A stretch of DNA of 64,000 nucleotides from Hericium rajendrae (taxonomy: Eukaryota; Basidiomycota; Agaricomycetes; Russulales; Hericiaceae), in NCBI GenBank assembly GCA_033439255.1, contig CM065892.1, positions 496,001 to 560,000 on the forward strand, written 5' to 3'. Position numbers and translations under genes: made by a program. Shown here one piece after another: positions 1 to 10,594 of the stretch (the stretch's first letter is position 1; each line of letters begins with the position of its first letter). The notes beneath the pieces are model-generated. The model was not told where the DNA came from. It saw only the letters and a program-made list of their open reading frames with translations, and did no database searches.

Positions 1-1896
1 CGGACGACGCCCCGCCAGGAGCCTGCACGCGCATGTGCATGCATTAATGCAGACATCATCCACCGATTGGGTTTGACGCCTTCTTCGATGGCGCGCTTGT
101 ACACCGCTTCTGCAGACACCGCGTCCTTGCGGTCGCCGAAGTACGAGATCAGAGACGTATACACCACGATACCTGGCTCAAAACCTGCGGCGCGCATCGC
201 CTCGAGCACTAATAATGCTTGATCGAAGTGCCCATGGTCCGCGTAGCCCTGGAAAATGATGTGGTATGCGTACTCGTCGGGCTCGAAGGAGGCCTCCTTC
301 ATTTTTGTGAACCATTCGTATACGCCGTCCCAGTCGCCCGCTCGAGCATGGGCCAGGATGACCTCGGAATAGTGGTATATGCTGACTTTGTAACCGGACA
401 GCGAGGGTCCGTCCTCTGGGAAGTACTTGTCGAAGATGCCGATAACGCTGGCGACGTCAGCGTGCACGGCATAAGCGTGCATGAGCGTGGCAACCTGATC
501 TCGCCCTGACAGCCCCCGAGCCTCCGCGTCGTCGAACACTGCCTGGCTACGCGCGACGTCAGACTGCTGGGCGAGCAGCTGCAGACGGGTCGAGATGACG
601 GCGCGTTGTATATTGTGATCAGGTGTGGTATTCCATTCGGCATGCTGAAGACCAGCGGTGGCAAGGACGTCTGCGCGCCACCGCGTGAGGGCGCGCATGA
701 TCGCGACCCTGACGATCTTGTTGACCCCGAGATTTTGCGCGTCCATGTTCTCCATGACGGTATAGGCGTCTTCCGGGGCCTCTCTTGCTAAAAGCCACGT
801 CATGAAGATATGTCCCACCCGGGTCCGATACTCAGATGATCTGTTCTTGTACGCATCCAGTAGCCGCGCGGCGGGTGCGGTGTTGCTGTCCAGAATCGCG
901 AAGACCGTATCGACGACCACCTGCAAGCTGGGCCCCGATTCGACAGTCCGCACGATCTCCTTCCCCACGCCCAACCACTCCTCGACTAGCCAATCCAGCA
1001 CTGCGTCCCTGCCATGCGTGCGGTTTACCGCAAGAACGACCCCGCGCACCGCCCGCGCCATGACCGCCGGCATATTCTTCCACGGATACCGCTCCCTTTT
1101 CAGCCGCCGCATCCCCGCCGTCGCCTCCTTCAGATCGCCCGCAATCGCCGCCGCGCGCACCCGCAGACACCCCCGCTGAAACCCGCAGTTGTCCGCGCGG
1201 TCCAGCAGCGTGCGCAGCCGCCGCGCCCACGCACGCAGCGCGTCCGCGTCGTCGAGCGTGTCCTCCACCGCCGTCTCGATGCGGTCGATGAAGTCGAGGT
1301 ACCAGAGGGCCCTAAAGAAGCCCCGATCGGGCAGCGCGTTCGCGTCCTGCAGTACGCGGAAGGCGCTCCACGCGTCCTCCGCGCAGATCTGTTGCTCGTC
1401 TGGATACTCTGCGTCGCGATCGCGCATGAATGACGCGATCACCGCCTGGGGATCCGCTGGCGGCGCCTGGGGCACGACAGCGTGCGAACTGGCTGTGCTG
1501 AAAGTACGTGGGTTTCCTGGAGCTGTCCTAGGGACTGCGAGCGTTGGGCGCGTGGGCGCGTGCAGCGTGTGGAGCGCCTTGTGGTGCGGCACAGGATAGG
1601 AGACGAAGAGTCGACTCCGACCTGGATTCATAGTACACGATGAGAATGCAGTCACGGATAACGGCACGGGACGTACAGTTGCTGCTGAGGAGCCATTCCG
1701 CACACTCGAGCCAATCGCTATCAGGGAGCGCCTTTTCTTTTCCTTTGCACCGGCGGGCGCGCGACGCAGCATCATGATAATGCATTAGGTGGTATGCTGA
1801 GGCGAGGACTGCGTGAGAAGAAACCGAGCGGGCTGCAAGGGCGGGGTTTGCGATGATTGCGTTGAGTGAGGTCAGGAAGGGTTTGACCATCACCAT
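1..1896 (-). CDS. Pentatricopeptide repeat (PPR) protein, 3' end cut by window edge
   Basis: PPR proteins bind organellar RNA through tandem 35-residue helical hairpins. The reading frame runs from ATG at 1896 to the window edge. I join 1896-1677 to 1621-1 across a 55-nt GTACGT...CAG intron (1622-1676), which restores the frame. About 613 residues are visible. The C-terminal part shows repeats such as EGVKPNRWMMSALMHAHA and AGFEPGIVVYTSLISYFG, with the GxxPxxxxY/W spacing of PPR motifs. The N-terminus is rich in Ala, Ser and Arg (LNAIIANPALAARSV, then PRTFSTASSH after the intron), which suggests mitochondrial import. The gene lies head-to-head with the GNAT gene. The start and the single intron are my inference; the family call is strong. 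Confidence 0.85.
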
Positions 1897-2341
1897 TTAC
1901 TGAACAGCCCGTCCAGCACGATTCCAGAGAGCCGAGAGACTAAAAAATGGAGCATGCCCTGTCTTGAGTTGGCTTCCCGTTACAAACACACGAAACGGAT
2001 GCACATACCTCAGCTCACGACCGATAGCCTGTGGTGGTCGCTATATCGCTTCGTCAAGCCTCGAGTGCACGAACAAACTTGTACGGTCGGCGTTGGCATC
2101 TAGGAGTCCTGGCCTGTCCTGGCCCGCCCAGCCCGGCCATTACCGAGACCCGGTCACGTGACCCACTTTCTAAGATCTCGCCCACGTGACGCATCCTTCC
2201 AAACCAAGAACCAGGAAAACAGGAAATGGAAGACGGGGAGCGCATCATGCATCAGCGCATCAGCCCTCCCACGGCGGTCGTGCGTACGTTCATCTATTTC
2301 ATCACCCGCGCTCCATCTGATCCCGAAGGATTCCACCAAGA
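1897..2341. promoter_or_regulatory. Shared upstream region of PPR and GNAT genes
   Basis: These 445 bp separate two divergent start codons. Short open frames occur but none has family character. No TATA box was evident. It presumably holds both promoters and 5' untranslated regions. Confidence 0.5.
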
Positions 2342-2999
2342 ATGGACGCCGCCGCAGCCCCGCCGGCAACCGAGATCGTCGTCATCGGCCCCGGCGAGCA
2401 GCCCGCGCTCCGGCAGCAGTGCTACGACGTACGCATCGAGGTCTTCGTGCACGAGCAAGGCTTCGCCCTCGCCGATGAGATCGACACGTGCGTTCCCTTC
2501 TTCACCCAATGCAGTGGATTCGATGTGAATGTGAATGTGCGGCGCAGGTACGACGACGGCGCGACGCACTTCCTCCTGCGCGACCGCGACACGCTCGCGC
2601 CCATCGGCACGATACGCGCCGCGCACCCCGCGGGCGCGGCGTACGTGAAGCTCGGCCGCCTCGCGGTGCGCCAGCCGTACCGCAAGTACCACCTCGGGCG
2701 CGCCCTCGTGCTCGCGCTGCACGCGTGGGCGGCCGCGCACGCGTACGCCGAGGTCGTGCTGCACGCGCAGATCCCGGTCGTGCCCTTCTATGCCAAGTAC
2801 GTGTGGCCTCGCTCCCACGTCGACCCACTCACTGTATCGTTGCTCCATTGTGCTTCAGATATGGGTATGCCCCTGAGGTGTGCTCCTTGGTTCTTTCTGT
2901 CATCTGTCCATCGCGGCTCACGCCGTGCAGGGCGAAGAGTTCGACGAAGACGGCGCGCCGCATCAGAAGATGGTCGCACGGCTGCCCCTATCAGATTAA
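2342..2999 (+). CDS. GNAT-family N-acetyltransferase
   Basis: Predicted acetyl-CoA-dependent acetyltransferase of 160 residues. Exons are 2342-2487, 2548-2796, 2859-2877 and 2931-2999; introns are 60, 62 and 53 nt. Exon 3 is only 19 nt, and joining it gives PFYAKYGYAPEGEEF, the conserved end of many GNAT folds where the Phe-Tyr packs near the CoA. Earlier landmarks are RIEVFVHEQGF (motif C), IGTIRAAHP (beta 4) and the acetyl-CoA loop region RLAVRQPYRKYHLGRAL. The substrate cannot be read from sequence; the short single-domain form fits a small-molecule or amino-group acetylase. The start at 2342 is the first ATG in frame that gives a usual-length GNAT domain. Confidence 0.88.
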
Positions 3000-3333
3000 T
3001 CTATAATCGTAAATGTCGTCACATACGTACAGGAGGAAAAGATCTAGCAATACAGCATAGAGCGGAGTGGTATACAAGGTATCATACGGTCCGAATTGTA
3101 TCACCAGATATACGATAATGATCGTGCATAAAGAAGCGTGGTCGCTACAAAGTAGAAACGTCAGCCGGGCGGAAGGCGAAAGAAACGTAGCAAGCAGTAG
3201 TCCAGGTATCATGGAGACGGAGATGGGATTCGGACAACATGAGTCCAAGTAACGAAGACATGAGATCAGAAACGTAGATTCTGCGACGTGGGGAAAAGAA
3301 GAGCGCTGTACTAGCGCGGCAGCGGCGACACCT
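3000..3333. other. Convergent 3' intergenic region
   Basis: This 334-bp gap between the GNAT stop and the HMG-box gene stop, two genes running toward each other, should carry both 3' untranslated regions. I see no further gene. Confidence 0.5.
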
Positions 3334-5148
3334 TCACCGGCTGTAGGAGCTCTCGCTCTCATCCTCGGAACTCAGAGGCTCCGACTTGACGGATCGTGAT
3401 CGAAGAGGGATGTGGGCCATCTCGAAGGAATTATTCGGGAGGACGCTGAAGCTGATGCTCGTCCCGTACGCCGGCGTACCTTCCTCGTACAGCTTACGAG
3501 CGGTCTCGTAATCCAATTTCTCTTGCTCAGCCTGGGCGAGGAACGGCTAAATATCCGACGAGATTAGATATCATCTAATGCCGGTGTCAGAGACTAGTAT
3601 CCACTGACCTTCCGCTCGTCATCTGTCATCGAGCGCCACTTGCCGGCAGCCAGGACGGACTGCTTGGTCGTCTCCGTCTCGTCACCAAATACCTCTCTGA
3701 CGAGGATAGGATCCGACCGGATCCGCTGCAGGAACATGAAGTATGCGCTCAGCGGCTTCTTCGGGGCATTAGGATCCTTGATGTTGCCCTTGCGCGACTT
3801 GCCGGCCTTGCGCTGCGCAGCACGGAAGTTGTTCTCCCGCTTGATGTCGTCCGGTGTCAAGGAGCTCATGTAGGCTGCGTGTTCGCGCTCCCGAATCTCC
3901 TTCATGGCCTGGGATCGCCGCTTGTATGGCTGTGTACCGAGTCAGCATGACACGACGCAGCAGGCAAGAGAACAAACTACCTCTTTCTCTTCCGGGCTGA
4001 GCTGGGCATACTCGGAGCCGGCTTCTTTGGCAGCCTGCGCAACGTTCAGCTTCCGAGTGCTCGTCGCCTGATGCCGCTGGATCCAATCAGTGAAATACAG
4101 CTGCCACGCCGAAGGTGCCAGTTTCGGTGGACGGAGATGTGATTTCTGGGGCGCTGCACATGGCATTTGGAAGTCAGAGATGAAGCTTCGACAGAAACGT
4201 CGAGAAAGACATACGTGTCTCGCTGAGCCGTGGACGCTCCGAGAGATCATCTGGGTCCTCGGCCTTGCGCTTCCGGCGCACGGTCGCATCGCGATCGTCG
4301 CTAACGCTGACAGACTCGGCGCGCCGGCTGTAGCTCCGTGCTATCGACGGCGCACGGGACTGAATGCCCGAGGGCGCGCTGGAAGACTGGAAGACGTTGG
4401 AAAGAGGTGTGTGTGCGGGTCTCCGGCGCTGCGGACGCTGCGTCGCGAAGGCATCTTCCATGGAAGGCGGGTGGAGCAGCGAGGGCTGTGGGGACGTGGT
4501 GGGCCGCGGGGCCTGGTTCCAGAGCTGCGATGCCCAGGTGGGCTGTGATATCTCCGGAGGAGATACAGACGTCACGGGTGCGGACATCTCGTCCATCGAC
4601 CGTGGCAGCGGGTGTAGAGCGGCGTATTCCAGAGACGGCGAGAAGGGACCTGCCTTGCCGTCCATCATCGGGTTGTCTTCGTAAGACGCGAAAGAGGTGG
4701 GCATGCGCGCATCGCCCTCGACAGACGGAATCGCGATGGGCGCGGATGTGCCGAGGGAACCGAAGTCGTCGACAAGCCAGTTCGACAGGTATACGTTGCC
4801 GTCGTCGTACTCCGACAGTGCGGGCATGTCCATGTAGCCGTTATAGGTTGGGCTGAGATTGGGATCGCTGGAAGGCGAGGACGCGCCAAAGTCGAGCTGG
4901 CTGCACGCGGAGGCGGGGGAGGCGGAGAAGGAGGGGACGGCGGAGGGAGAGGGCACACCGCGGGGGATGTCCCAGGCGAAGGGAAGGGAGGACTCACGGC
5001 GGTGACCGTCCTCGACGTCGAGCGGGCCGAAAATCATCTGCTCTGAATCGAAGGAGAGCGGGTCGTGGGGGAAGTGATCGTCGTCGTTGGACATGAGGGG
5101 CGACTGGTCCTTGAGAGCGGAGGGATGGCGGGGGCGGAAGGAGTGCAT
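3334..5148 (-). CDS. Two-HMG-box DNA-binding protein
   Basis: Likely chromatin protein or transcription factor that bends DNA, 546 residues. Exons are 5148-4215, 4153-3981, 3929-3609 and 3546-3334 (introns 61, 51, 62 nt). The first 310 residues are Ser/Pro-rich and low-complexity. Two HMG boxes follow: box 1 at about 323-385 (LAPSAWQLYFTDWIQRHQA... LSPEEKEPYKRR) and box 2 at about 421-495 (DPNAPKKPLSAYFMFLQRI... WRSMTDDERKPFLAQAE). Introns cut both boxes near helix 3. The C-terminus ends in an acidic Ser-rich tail (SSEDESESS). I chose ATG 5148 because a TATATAA lies 53 nt upstream of it; a second in-frame ATG at 5199 sits almost on that TATA box and is less likely. The long N-terminus argues for a nuclear regulator. 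Confidence 0.88.
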
Positions 5149-5200
5149 CGGAGAGGAAGAGGGTGGATCGAAAGGGAAAGGGAAGCGCGCCTTGTGCATT

Positions 5201-5208
5201 TTATATAA
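5201..5208 (-). promoter_or_regulatory. TATA box of the HMG-box gene
   Basis: TTATATAA read on the minus strand, 53 nt upstream of ATG 5148, the expected distance for a TATA box plus a short 5' leader. Confidence 0.55.
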
Positions 5209-5982
5209 GGGGACACCATATGATAATCTGGTCAAAGAGCGAAGAAGACGATCCATTGCGAGTCAGGACAGTCGGGCGCGGGTGAGCAGAGATGCTTCTA
5301 CCCCTGCTTCGCCTTTCCGCCGGTCCCAACAGCACGCTCTTGACTCCTGCCTTATCCGGCCCTCCAAGAACCGGTTTATTCTCGTGGACGCACACCTGCC
5401 TGTGCCAGCGAAGCCTTTCCAATCCGTCGATGCGAAGCCCAATCGCTGATGGGGAACCCGGCCTGTGTTTGATTAGCTGTCCTCTCCTGATCCCTCGAGA
5501 TCACCTACGCAATGGAGCAATTCGCACAGGTCTGCCTTGACAGGATGCGGTCCGTCCTGCTAACCAAGAACATCGTCACAAGCGCCGCTCCCAGTCTCTC
5601 CATTGCTTTTCTCGGCACCATCAGACCCCTACCCCCGGTTCCCCATTGTCCTCGCACCGCCACTCGCCGTTAGCAATTCCTTCACCTCGGCGGAACTTTT
5701 CGCGATTCCGAGACGGTTCTGCGACCTCAATGAGGCCTCATCTCGCTCGCACACACAAGTCATACTAGCATTCGAAAACGTATCTATTCCCACCACTCGA
5801 TCGCAATCACATATATCCATCAGAGAACTACGATGAACTCCGAGGGCTGGTATTTAGGATTGTTATACACGCTCTTTCCAGGCTGGTGGATGAGGTTCAG
5901 GGCCAAACGAACGCATACGGAAAGGGAAAGAAGCAGCGGGAGTCGCTATCAGTATACCGATCAATCTGCGCAGAAAACGGCG
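5209..5982. other. Intergenic: HMG-box promoter and GRIM-19 3' side
   Basis: About 770 bp without a supportable gene. Open frames on both strands are short and lack family character. It should contain the upstream control region of the HMG-box gene and the GRIM-19 3' untranslated region. Confidence 0.5.
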
Positions 5983-6612
5983 TCATACCTCCCAGCCATC
6001 CACATCCTTCATTATCTCCTTTTCGCGCTCCAGCGCGGCCTGCTGCCGCCGGTACGCGTCTCGGTCCCCCTCGGCCAGCAGCAGGGGCACCAGGTGGATG
6101 CGGGACCATGTCTTTTCGCGTTGCAACTCCCTGGTGGAATCAGCTCAATCAGTTCATCTGACCTATTCTGGCGGGCCAGCGTGGCGGCGCGCCGACGATA
6201 AGACGCGCTGGCGGCAGCGCGGCCGGATCCAAGGAAGGCCACGTTCCGCGTTGGGCGGGCGCGTCACTTGACACGTTCCCCGTCCCGCTGACCCACGCCC
6301 GAGCTTCATCGTGGAGTCGAACGCGCTCACCTCTTCTCGATGTTCCCCTTTCCCAGCCGATAGAAGCCGTATGCGCACACGGCCGTCACGCCGCCGAGGA
6401 TGACAAGGCCACTCGGTCCGCGAAATGGAAGGTTCCGCTTGTACTTGATGGCTTCAAACCCCCCGGGAGGGGGCATGTCTCTGCAAACCATGTCAGCATG
6501 ACAAGAAGCGGGGTAGAATGGACGGTGACGCACTGTCTGTATGGTGTAGACACTGCGCATGGTGCAAGTCAGCTGGATGTGGACTAAGAGCGGAACCATG
6601 CGCATGCTCACT
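5983..6612 (-). CDS. NADH:ubiquinone oxidoreductase subunit GRIM-19 (NDUFA13/B16.6)
   Basis: Accessory subunit of mitochondrial complex I, a single-helix inner-membrane protein of 105 residues here. The signature is RQDMPPPGGFEAIKYKRNLP, then a hydrophobic segment (about residues 30-48), then REKTWSRIHLVPLLLAEGDRDAYRR. Proposed exons are 6612 (one base), 6552-6534, 6480-6331 and 6130-5983, with introns of 59, 53 and 200 nt. In this model the start codon is itself split, A at 6612 and TG at 6552-6551, giving MSTPYRQDMPPP, which matches the family N-terminus. The unspliced frame upstream of the DMPPP motif is also open, so a different start cannot be excluded. The 200-nt third intron is unusually long for this window but removes cleanly into the conserved ELQREK motif. 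Confidence 0.87.
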
Positions 6613-7205
6613 GGTGATTAATCCCCCGTGTGGACGTGGACGATGCGAGATGAAGGTTGCCTCGAAGGCGCGCGTCGGACAGGAACGCTGGCCCACCAGG
6701 GTCACGTGGTTAGTCGGACCGGCTCCCACGATGGCAGATCTGAGATGACTGGCGGAGATGCCGCCTTCCATCTCGGGGTCGTCATCGTCGACCGGAATTC
6801 CATGCAGCGAACTATCAGAAAGACGATGTGCGCGGTGAATTGCCGGGACTCCTGTCTCAGCATCAGCGCCGCCATGAGAGAAATTTATCGCAGGGTTGTG
6901 CACACGAAAGAATGCACAAGTCCGACTCGATACATAGTCACAAGAGATCACATCGCAATCTCACCACTTTCAGCTAATCGGAATCCACAATGCTTGTGAA
7001 TGCGCAGAAGACACGTATGTCGGCGACGACGGCCAGCGCGGATGTGATGTGAACGTGTGGGCGCGCGTCTGCCTGTGTTTATGCACGGAAACAGCCGGAT
7101 GGACTCAACGCCATGCCAAACTGGAACTGAATCATGGATGTGCAAGAATAAGCCACCGCCTTGCCCTGACCGTCTTTCCCCACAGCCCCTTCTTCTCCCA
7201 CCACC
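6613..7205. promoter_or_regulatory. Shared upstream region of GRIM-19 and INO80F-like genes
   Basis: This 593-bp gap between divergent starts holds no supportable gene. It should contain both promoters and the 5' untranslated exon sequence of GRIM-19 just above 6612. Confidence 0.5.
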
Positions 7206-8361
7206 ATGTCCCGCCAGCCGTCCCCCGGTCCTTCCCAGCCCGCCGCCCACCACACCGCCCCGCGTCAAAAGCCAAAGCCACATGCGACAGGCATCGCAGC
7301 GGGCGCAGAGGATGCCAAATATAAGGCCAAATACAGGGAGCTGAAGAAAAAAGTCAAGGAGATAGAAGGCGTGAGTCACCATTCTTAATCGCACTTGCTC
7401 CTCGCCTCACTTCACCAACAGGACAACGACAAGCTGTACTTCAAAACCCTGCAGGCCAAACGAAACATCCAGCGCATGCGCATCGAGCGAGCGTGAGTCA
7501 CGGCCAACCAGCCCGTCCCTGATCCTGACGCCACCCATCATCCACAGCATCCTCTACGAACGCCTCTCTTCGCACCCCGCGTCCCCGCACCTCCTCGAGC
7601 GCCAGGGCTACGCCCATGCGCACCCGGCTGCGCCCCCACCCCATCCTCATCAGCAACGTCACTACCCGAACGAGCACGCGTATCCCCCGCAGGAGTACTA
7701 CCGCGGCTACGACGGCATCGTGCGCGTCGTCTCGGACGACGGCCGTGCGCTGCACGCGCACGCGCCCCCGGCCCCACACCACGCGCGGCACCCTCAGCAG
7801 CAGCTCCCGCCCCCGAACCAGAATCAGCACCTCGAGCCCCCGCGCGCGCACCGCTCCGTCTCGCACTCGCACTCGCACTCGCCGTCCGGCTCCCACTCGC
7901 ACTCACGCTCGCGCTCGCGGGGGCAGTACGCCCCGCCGCACCCCGCGCAGGTCCCGCCCGGCTACGCCCCGCCCGAGGCGCAGCTGCACCCCGCAGAGCG
8001 CGGCCGTTCCCACGAGCAGCACGCGCCCCTCTCGGACGCGCGCACGCCGCCGCACCGCGAGGCCTCGCGCCCGCGCATCCACAACCACCAGCGCGTCGGC
8101 CCTGGCGCACATATCGCTGCGTACGCCGTCGAGGAGCGCGATCGCGAGCGCGAGCTCGAGTGGGAGCACGAGCAGGAGCGGCGGCTGCAGCTGCGCGAGC
8201 GCGAGGAGCGGCAGTATCTCGATGTGCGTGCGCCGGGGATCGCGGCGTCGCGCAGCGCGACGCCGCGCTCGCGGTCGGGCTCGGCGGGTGTGCGCCCGCC
8301 TCCCGGCGAGTCGCGCAAGCGCGCGCGGAGCGAGGAGGTGGACGGTGAGGACGAGGACTGA
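7206..8361 (+). CDS. INO80 complex subunit F-like protein
   Basis: Predicted nuclear chromatin-remodelling subunit of 349 residues. Exons are 7206-7370, 7422-7492 and 7548-8361 (introns 51 and 55 nt). Residues about 38-88, spread over the three exons, read YKAKYRELKKKVKEIEG, DNDKLYFKTLQAKRNIQRMR and IERAILYERL. This heptad-rich helix matches the INO80F/TFPT-type domain. The remainder is low-complexity: His/Pro/Gln-rich, a Ser-His and Ser-Arg stretch near residues 205-230, a charged Glu/Arg helix near 290-310, and an acidic C-terminus after KRARSEE. The domain is the only recognisable part; assignment to INO80 is by family similarity. Confidence 0.78.
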
Positions 8362-8848
8362 GTAAGCGCTGGTTAAGAAGGAAGGTCTGGTTTGTGATAA
8401 AGAACATTGGTTCTGATTGGTTTGCGCGGAGATGGCGGCGCGAGTGCGGAGGTACTTTTCTTGCGTCTGTATCTGTGATCCGCTCTGCTTTTGTGTATAG
8501 ATCATTCAATCTGCTTGTGGAAGCGACCAGAAGCCCTGTCAATGGTGTGATGGTTGGGGCGATGGGCATTCAATGTTCGTATCTATATCTTCGACATCAT
8601 GATATGGCGTTTTACGAGGCTAGGGGGGGGCACTTCGGTGTTCGGTATGCGTTCTATGATCCTATCGCCCGCAACGTGATGTTGACTGGGGCAGGTACAT
8701 AAGATGGACTTTGGAGTCTGCCTGATCCTCGCAGCGCTATACTGACTGTCTCAGCACAGAGTCGAGGCTTGCAAGCCGACGTTATCTTGCTGCTATTCTT
8801 CGCGCAGTCGCTCTTTTGACTTCGGGTCAGGTATCGAGATCCTCCATC
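8362..8848. other. Intergenic between INO80F-like and membrane-protein genes
   Basis: These 487 bp contain a short open frame (8394-8702) without family character and a G9 run near 8621. Probably the 3' untranslated region of the upstream gene and the promoter of the next. Confidence 0.5.
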
Positions 8849-10242
8849 ATGGATTTGGAGTTCTATGCCTCGCTTTGCGCCGAACTCGTCCTGTTCGGTG
8901 CGTCCTCCCCTCTTGCAATGCCGCCGCGCTGAACTTCAACTAACGGCACCCCACAGGAATCTACACCGTGCTCTTCGCCGGCGCGATGTACCTCCTCCTG
9001 TGCGTCCTCCGTCGCTCTCTACGTACGCCTGATCCCGACGCTGCACAGCCGCCGTCGCCGGAGCATGGCAACGACAGCCGTGCACGGCCTCTTCATCGCC
9101 CTCACGAGCGTGATGTACGCCGTCTCCGCGACGCATGTCGGCCTCAGCATCCGCGTCTTCTTCAATGGCTACCTCAACGGCGCGACCTGGGACCCCGCAA
9201 CGGTTGGCACGGACCCGCTCTGCATCACCAAGCTCTACCTCCCCGCCCTCAATGTGCGTCCCGCGCGTGCGCGCCGCCCGGATGCTGCTCTGACTAACGC
9301 GTGCACTGCAGTTCGTGCTGTCCGATGCGATCGTCATCTGGCGCGCGTACCTCCTGTGGAACTATGACCTCCGCGTGTGCATCCTCCCCGCGTTCATGGT
9401 CCTTGCGACTGCCGGTACGCCCGCGCCGCCGCTTCTCCTCGCGCGCTGACACTAAGCGCGCGCGCAGCCGTCGCGATCGCCGGCGCGCAGCAGGCGTACG
9501 CGCACATCGCGAGCGTCGTGCTCGACGCGCACTACCCCTGGGACCTCGCGATGAACTGCCTCACGCTCGCGACGAACGTCCTCGTCACCGCGCTCATCGC
9601 CGCGCGCGCCAGGCACGTGCATTCCCTCCTTGCAGCCGGGACAATGGGAGACGCGCGGCGGCTAACGGGTGTGCAGGTGGTACAGCCGGCTGACGCGGTG
9701 CGTGCCGCCGAATGCACAGCGGCGGCGGAACCAGGCTGTGCTGGCGCTGCTCATCGAGTCGGGCGCGTTCTACTGCCTGACCTGGGTGAGTCCATGATCA
9801 TCGCGGTCTCGCGTTTCGCGTTGCTGAACGCGGGGGCAAGGGCGTGTTCTTTGTCGTGTACTGGTGCCGCCGCCATGGCAACTTCCTCATCACGGACGCG
9901 ATCGCGCAGCTGACGGTAAGTGTGCGTCCCTTGCGTAGATGTGGGTGCGGGCTGACGCGCGTGTAGGGCATCTACGCGACGCTGATTGTGGTGCTCGTGG
10001 CGCTCAAGATGACGAGCACGGACACGGACACGGATATCGGAACGGGCACAGACGCCACGTTTGACAGCGCGGGCGCAACGTACGACACGGGCGCGACGTA
10101 CGACAGCATGGTCCAGAGCGCACGCGGGTCCGGGCCCATCGTCATTCAGGTCGTCAGCACGGTCGACCACGATCGGGCCAGCCTCTCTGACTTCGAAAAG
10201 GGCGCGCGGGGCGGCATCGGGAGCTGGCAGCGTTCAAAATAA
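8849..10242 (+). CDS. Multi-pass (probably seven-helix) membrane protein, agaricomycete type
   Basis: Integral membrane protein of 334 residues with no assigned function. Eight exons: 8849-8897, 8957-8999, 9049-9253, 9312-9414, 9468-9612, 9677-9785, 9841-9915 and 9967-10242. All introns are 49-64 nt. Hydrophobic segments are spaced as in the large agaricomycete family with the motif DAIVIWRAYLLW, seen here at the start of exon 4. A Cys-containing extracellular-like loop precedes it. The C-terminal tail is hydrophilic, with Thr/Asp repeats. Intron 5 (9613-9676) starts with GC rather than GT (AG|GCACGT); only this junction keeps the frame into WYSRLTRCVPP. The ligand or role cannot be inferred. 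Confidence 0.8.
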
Positions 10243-10391
10243 GCAGCTGACAGCGGCGTCACAGCCTCCATACCCTTCCCTTCACCCTCGACAACAGGAT
10301 TGCTATCTTGAACACAGAACGACTATATTCTGTGTAAGGTCTGCATAGGAGACTAGGATTGCCATAGCTATTTATCTTCTTGAGTTGGTTT

Positions 10392-10407
10392 CGCGCGCGC
10401 GCGCGCG
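10392..10407. repeat. (CG)8 microsatellite
   Basis: Eight perfect CG dinucleotides in intergenic DNA. Confidence 0.8.
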
Positions 10408-10594
10408 TCTGGTACTGCTGTCTGGCGCTCGCTCGCCACATCATGCGTGCATCACCGCAGTGCGGCCCGCATGCCTTCGGTGTACTTCTCCGCATCGACG
10501 TATCTCGGAATAAGTAGATCAGGTACATGGATCCGTTACAGTTGGCAGATTCCAGTCGGCCGTGCCGCAGCACTGGGCAAACGGGATGCTTCAT

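Noticed and set aside
5833-6201. Plus-strand frame of 122 codons
   Set aside because: It overlaps the last exon of GRIM-19 on the opposite strand, where the complex I motif is certain.
7538-8569. 343-codon open frame on the minus strand
   Set aside because: It lies opposite the INO80F-like third exon and is almost entirely Arg/Ala, as expected from the complement of GC-rich His/Ser/Pro codons.
8394-8702. 102-codon plus frame after the INO80F-like gene
   Set aside because: Positioned as a 3' untranslated region, with no recognised motif or splice logic.
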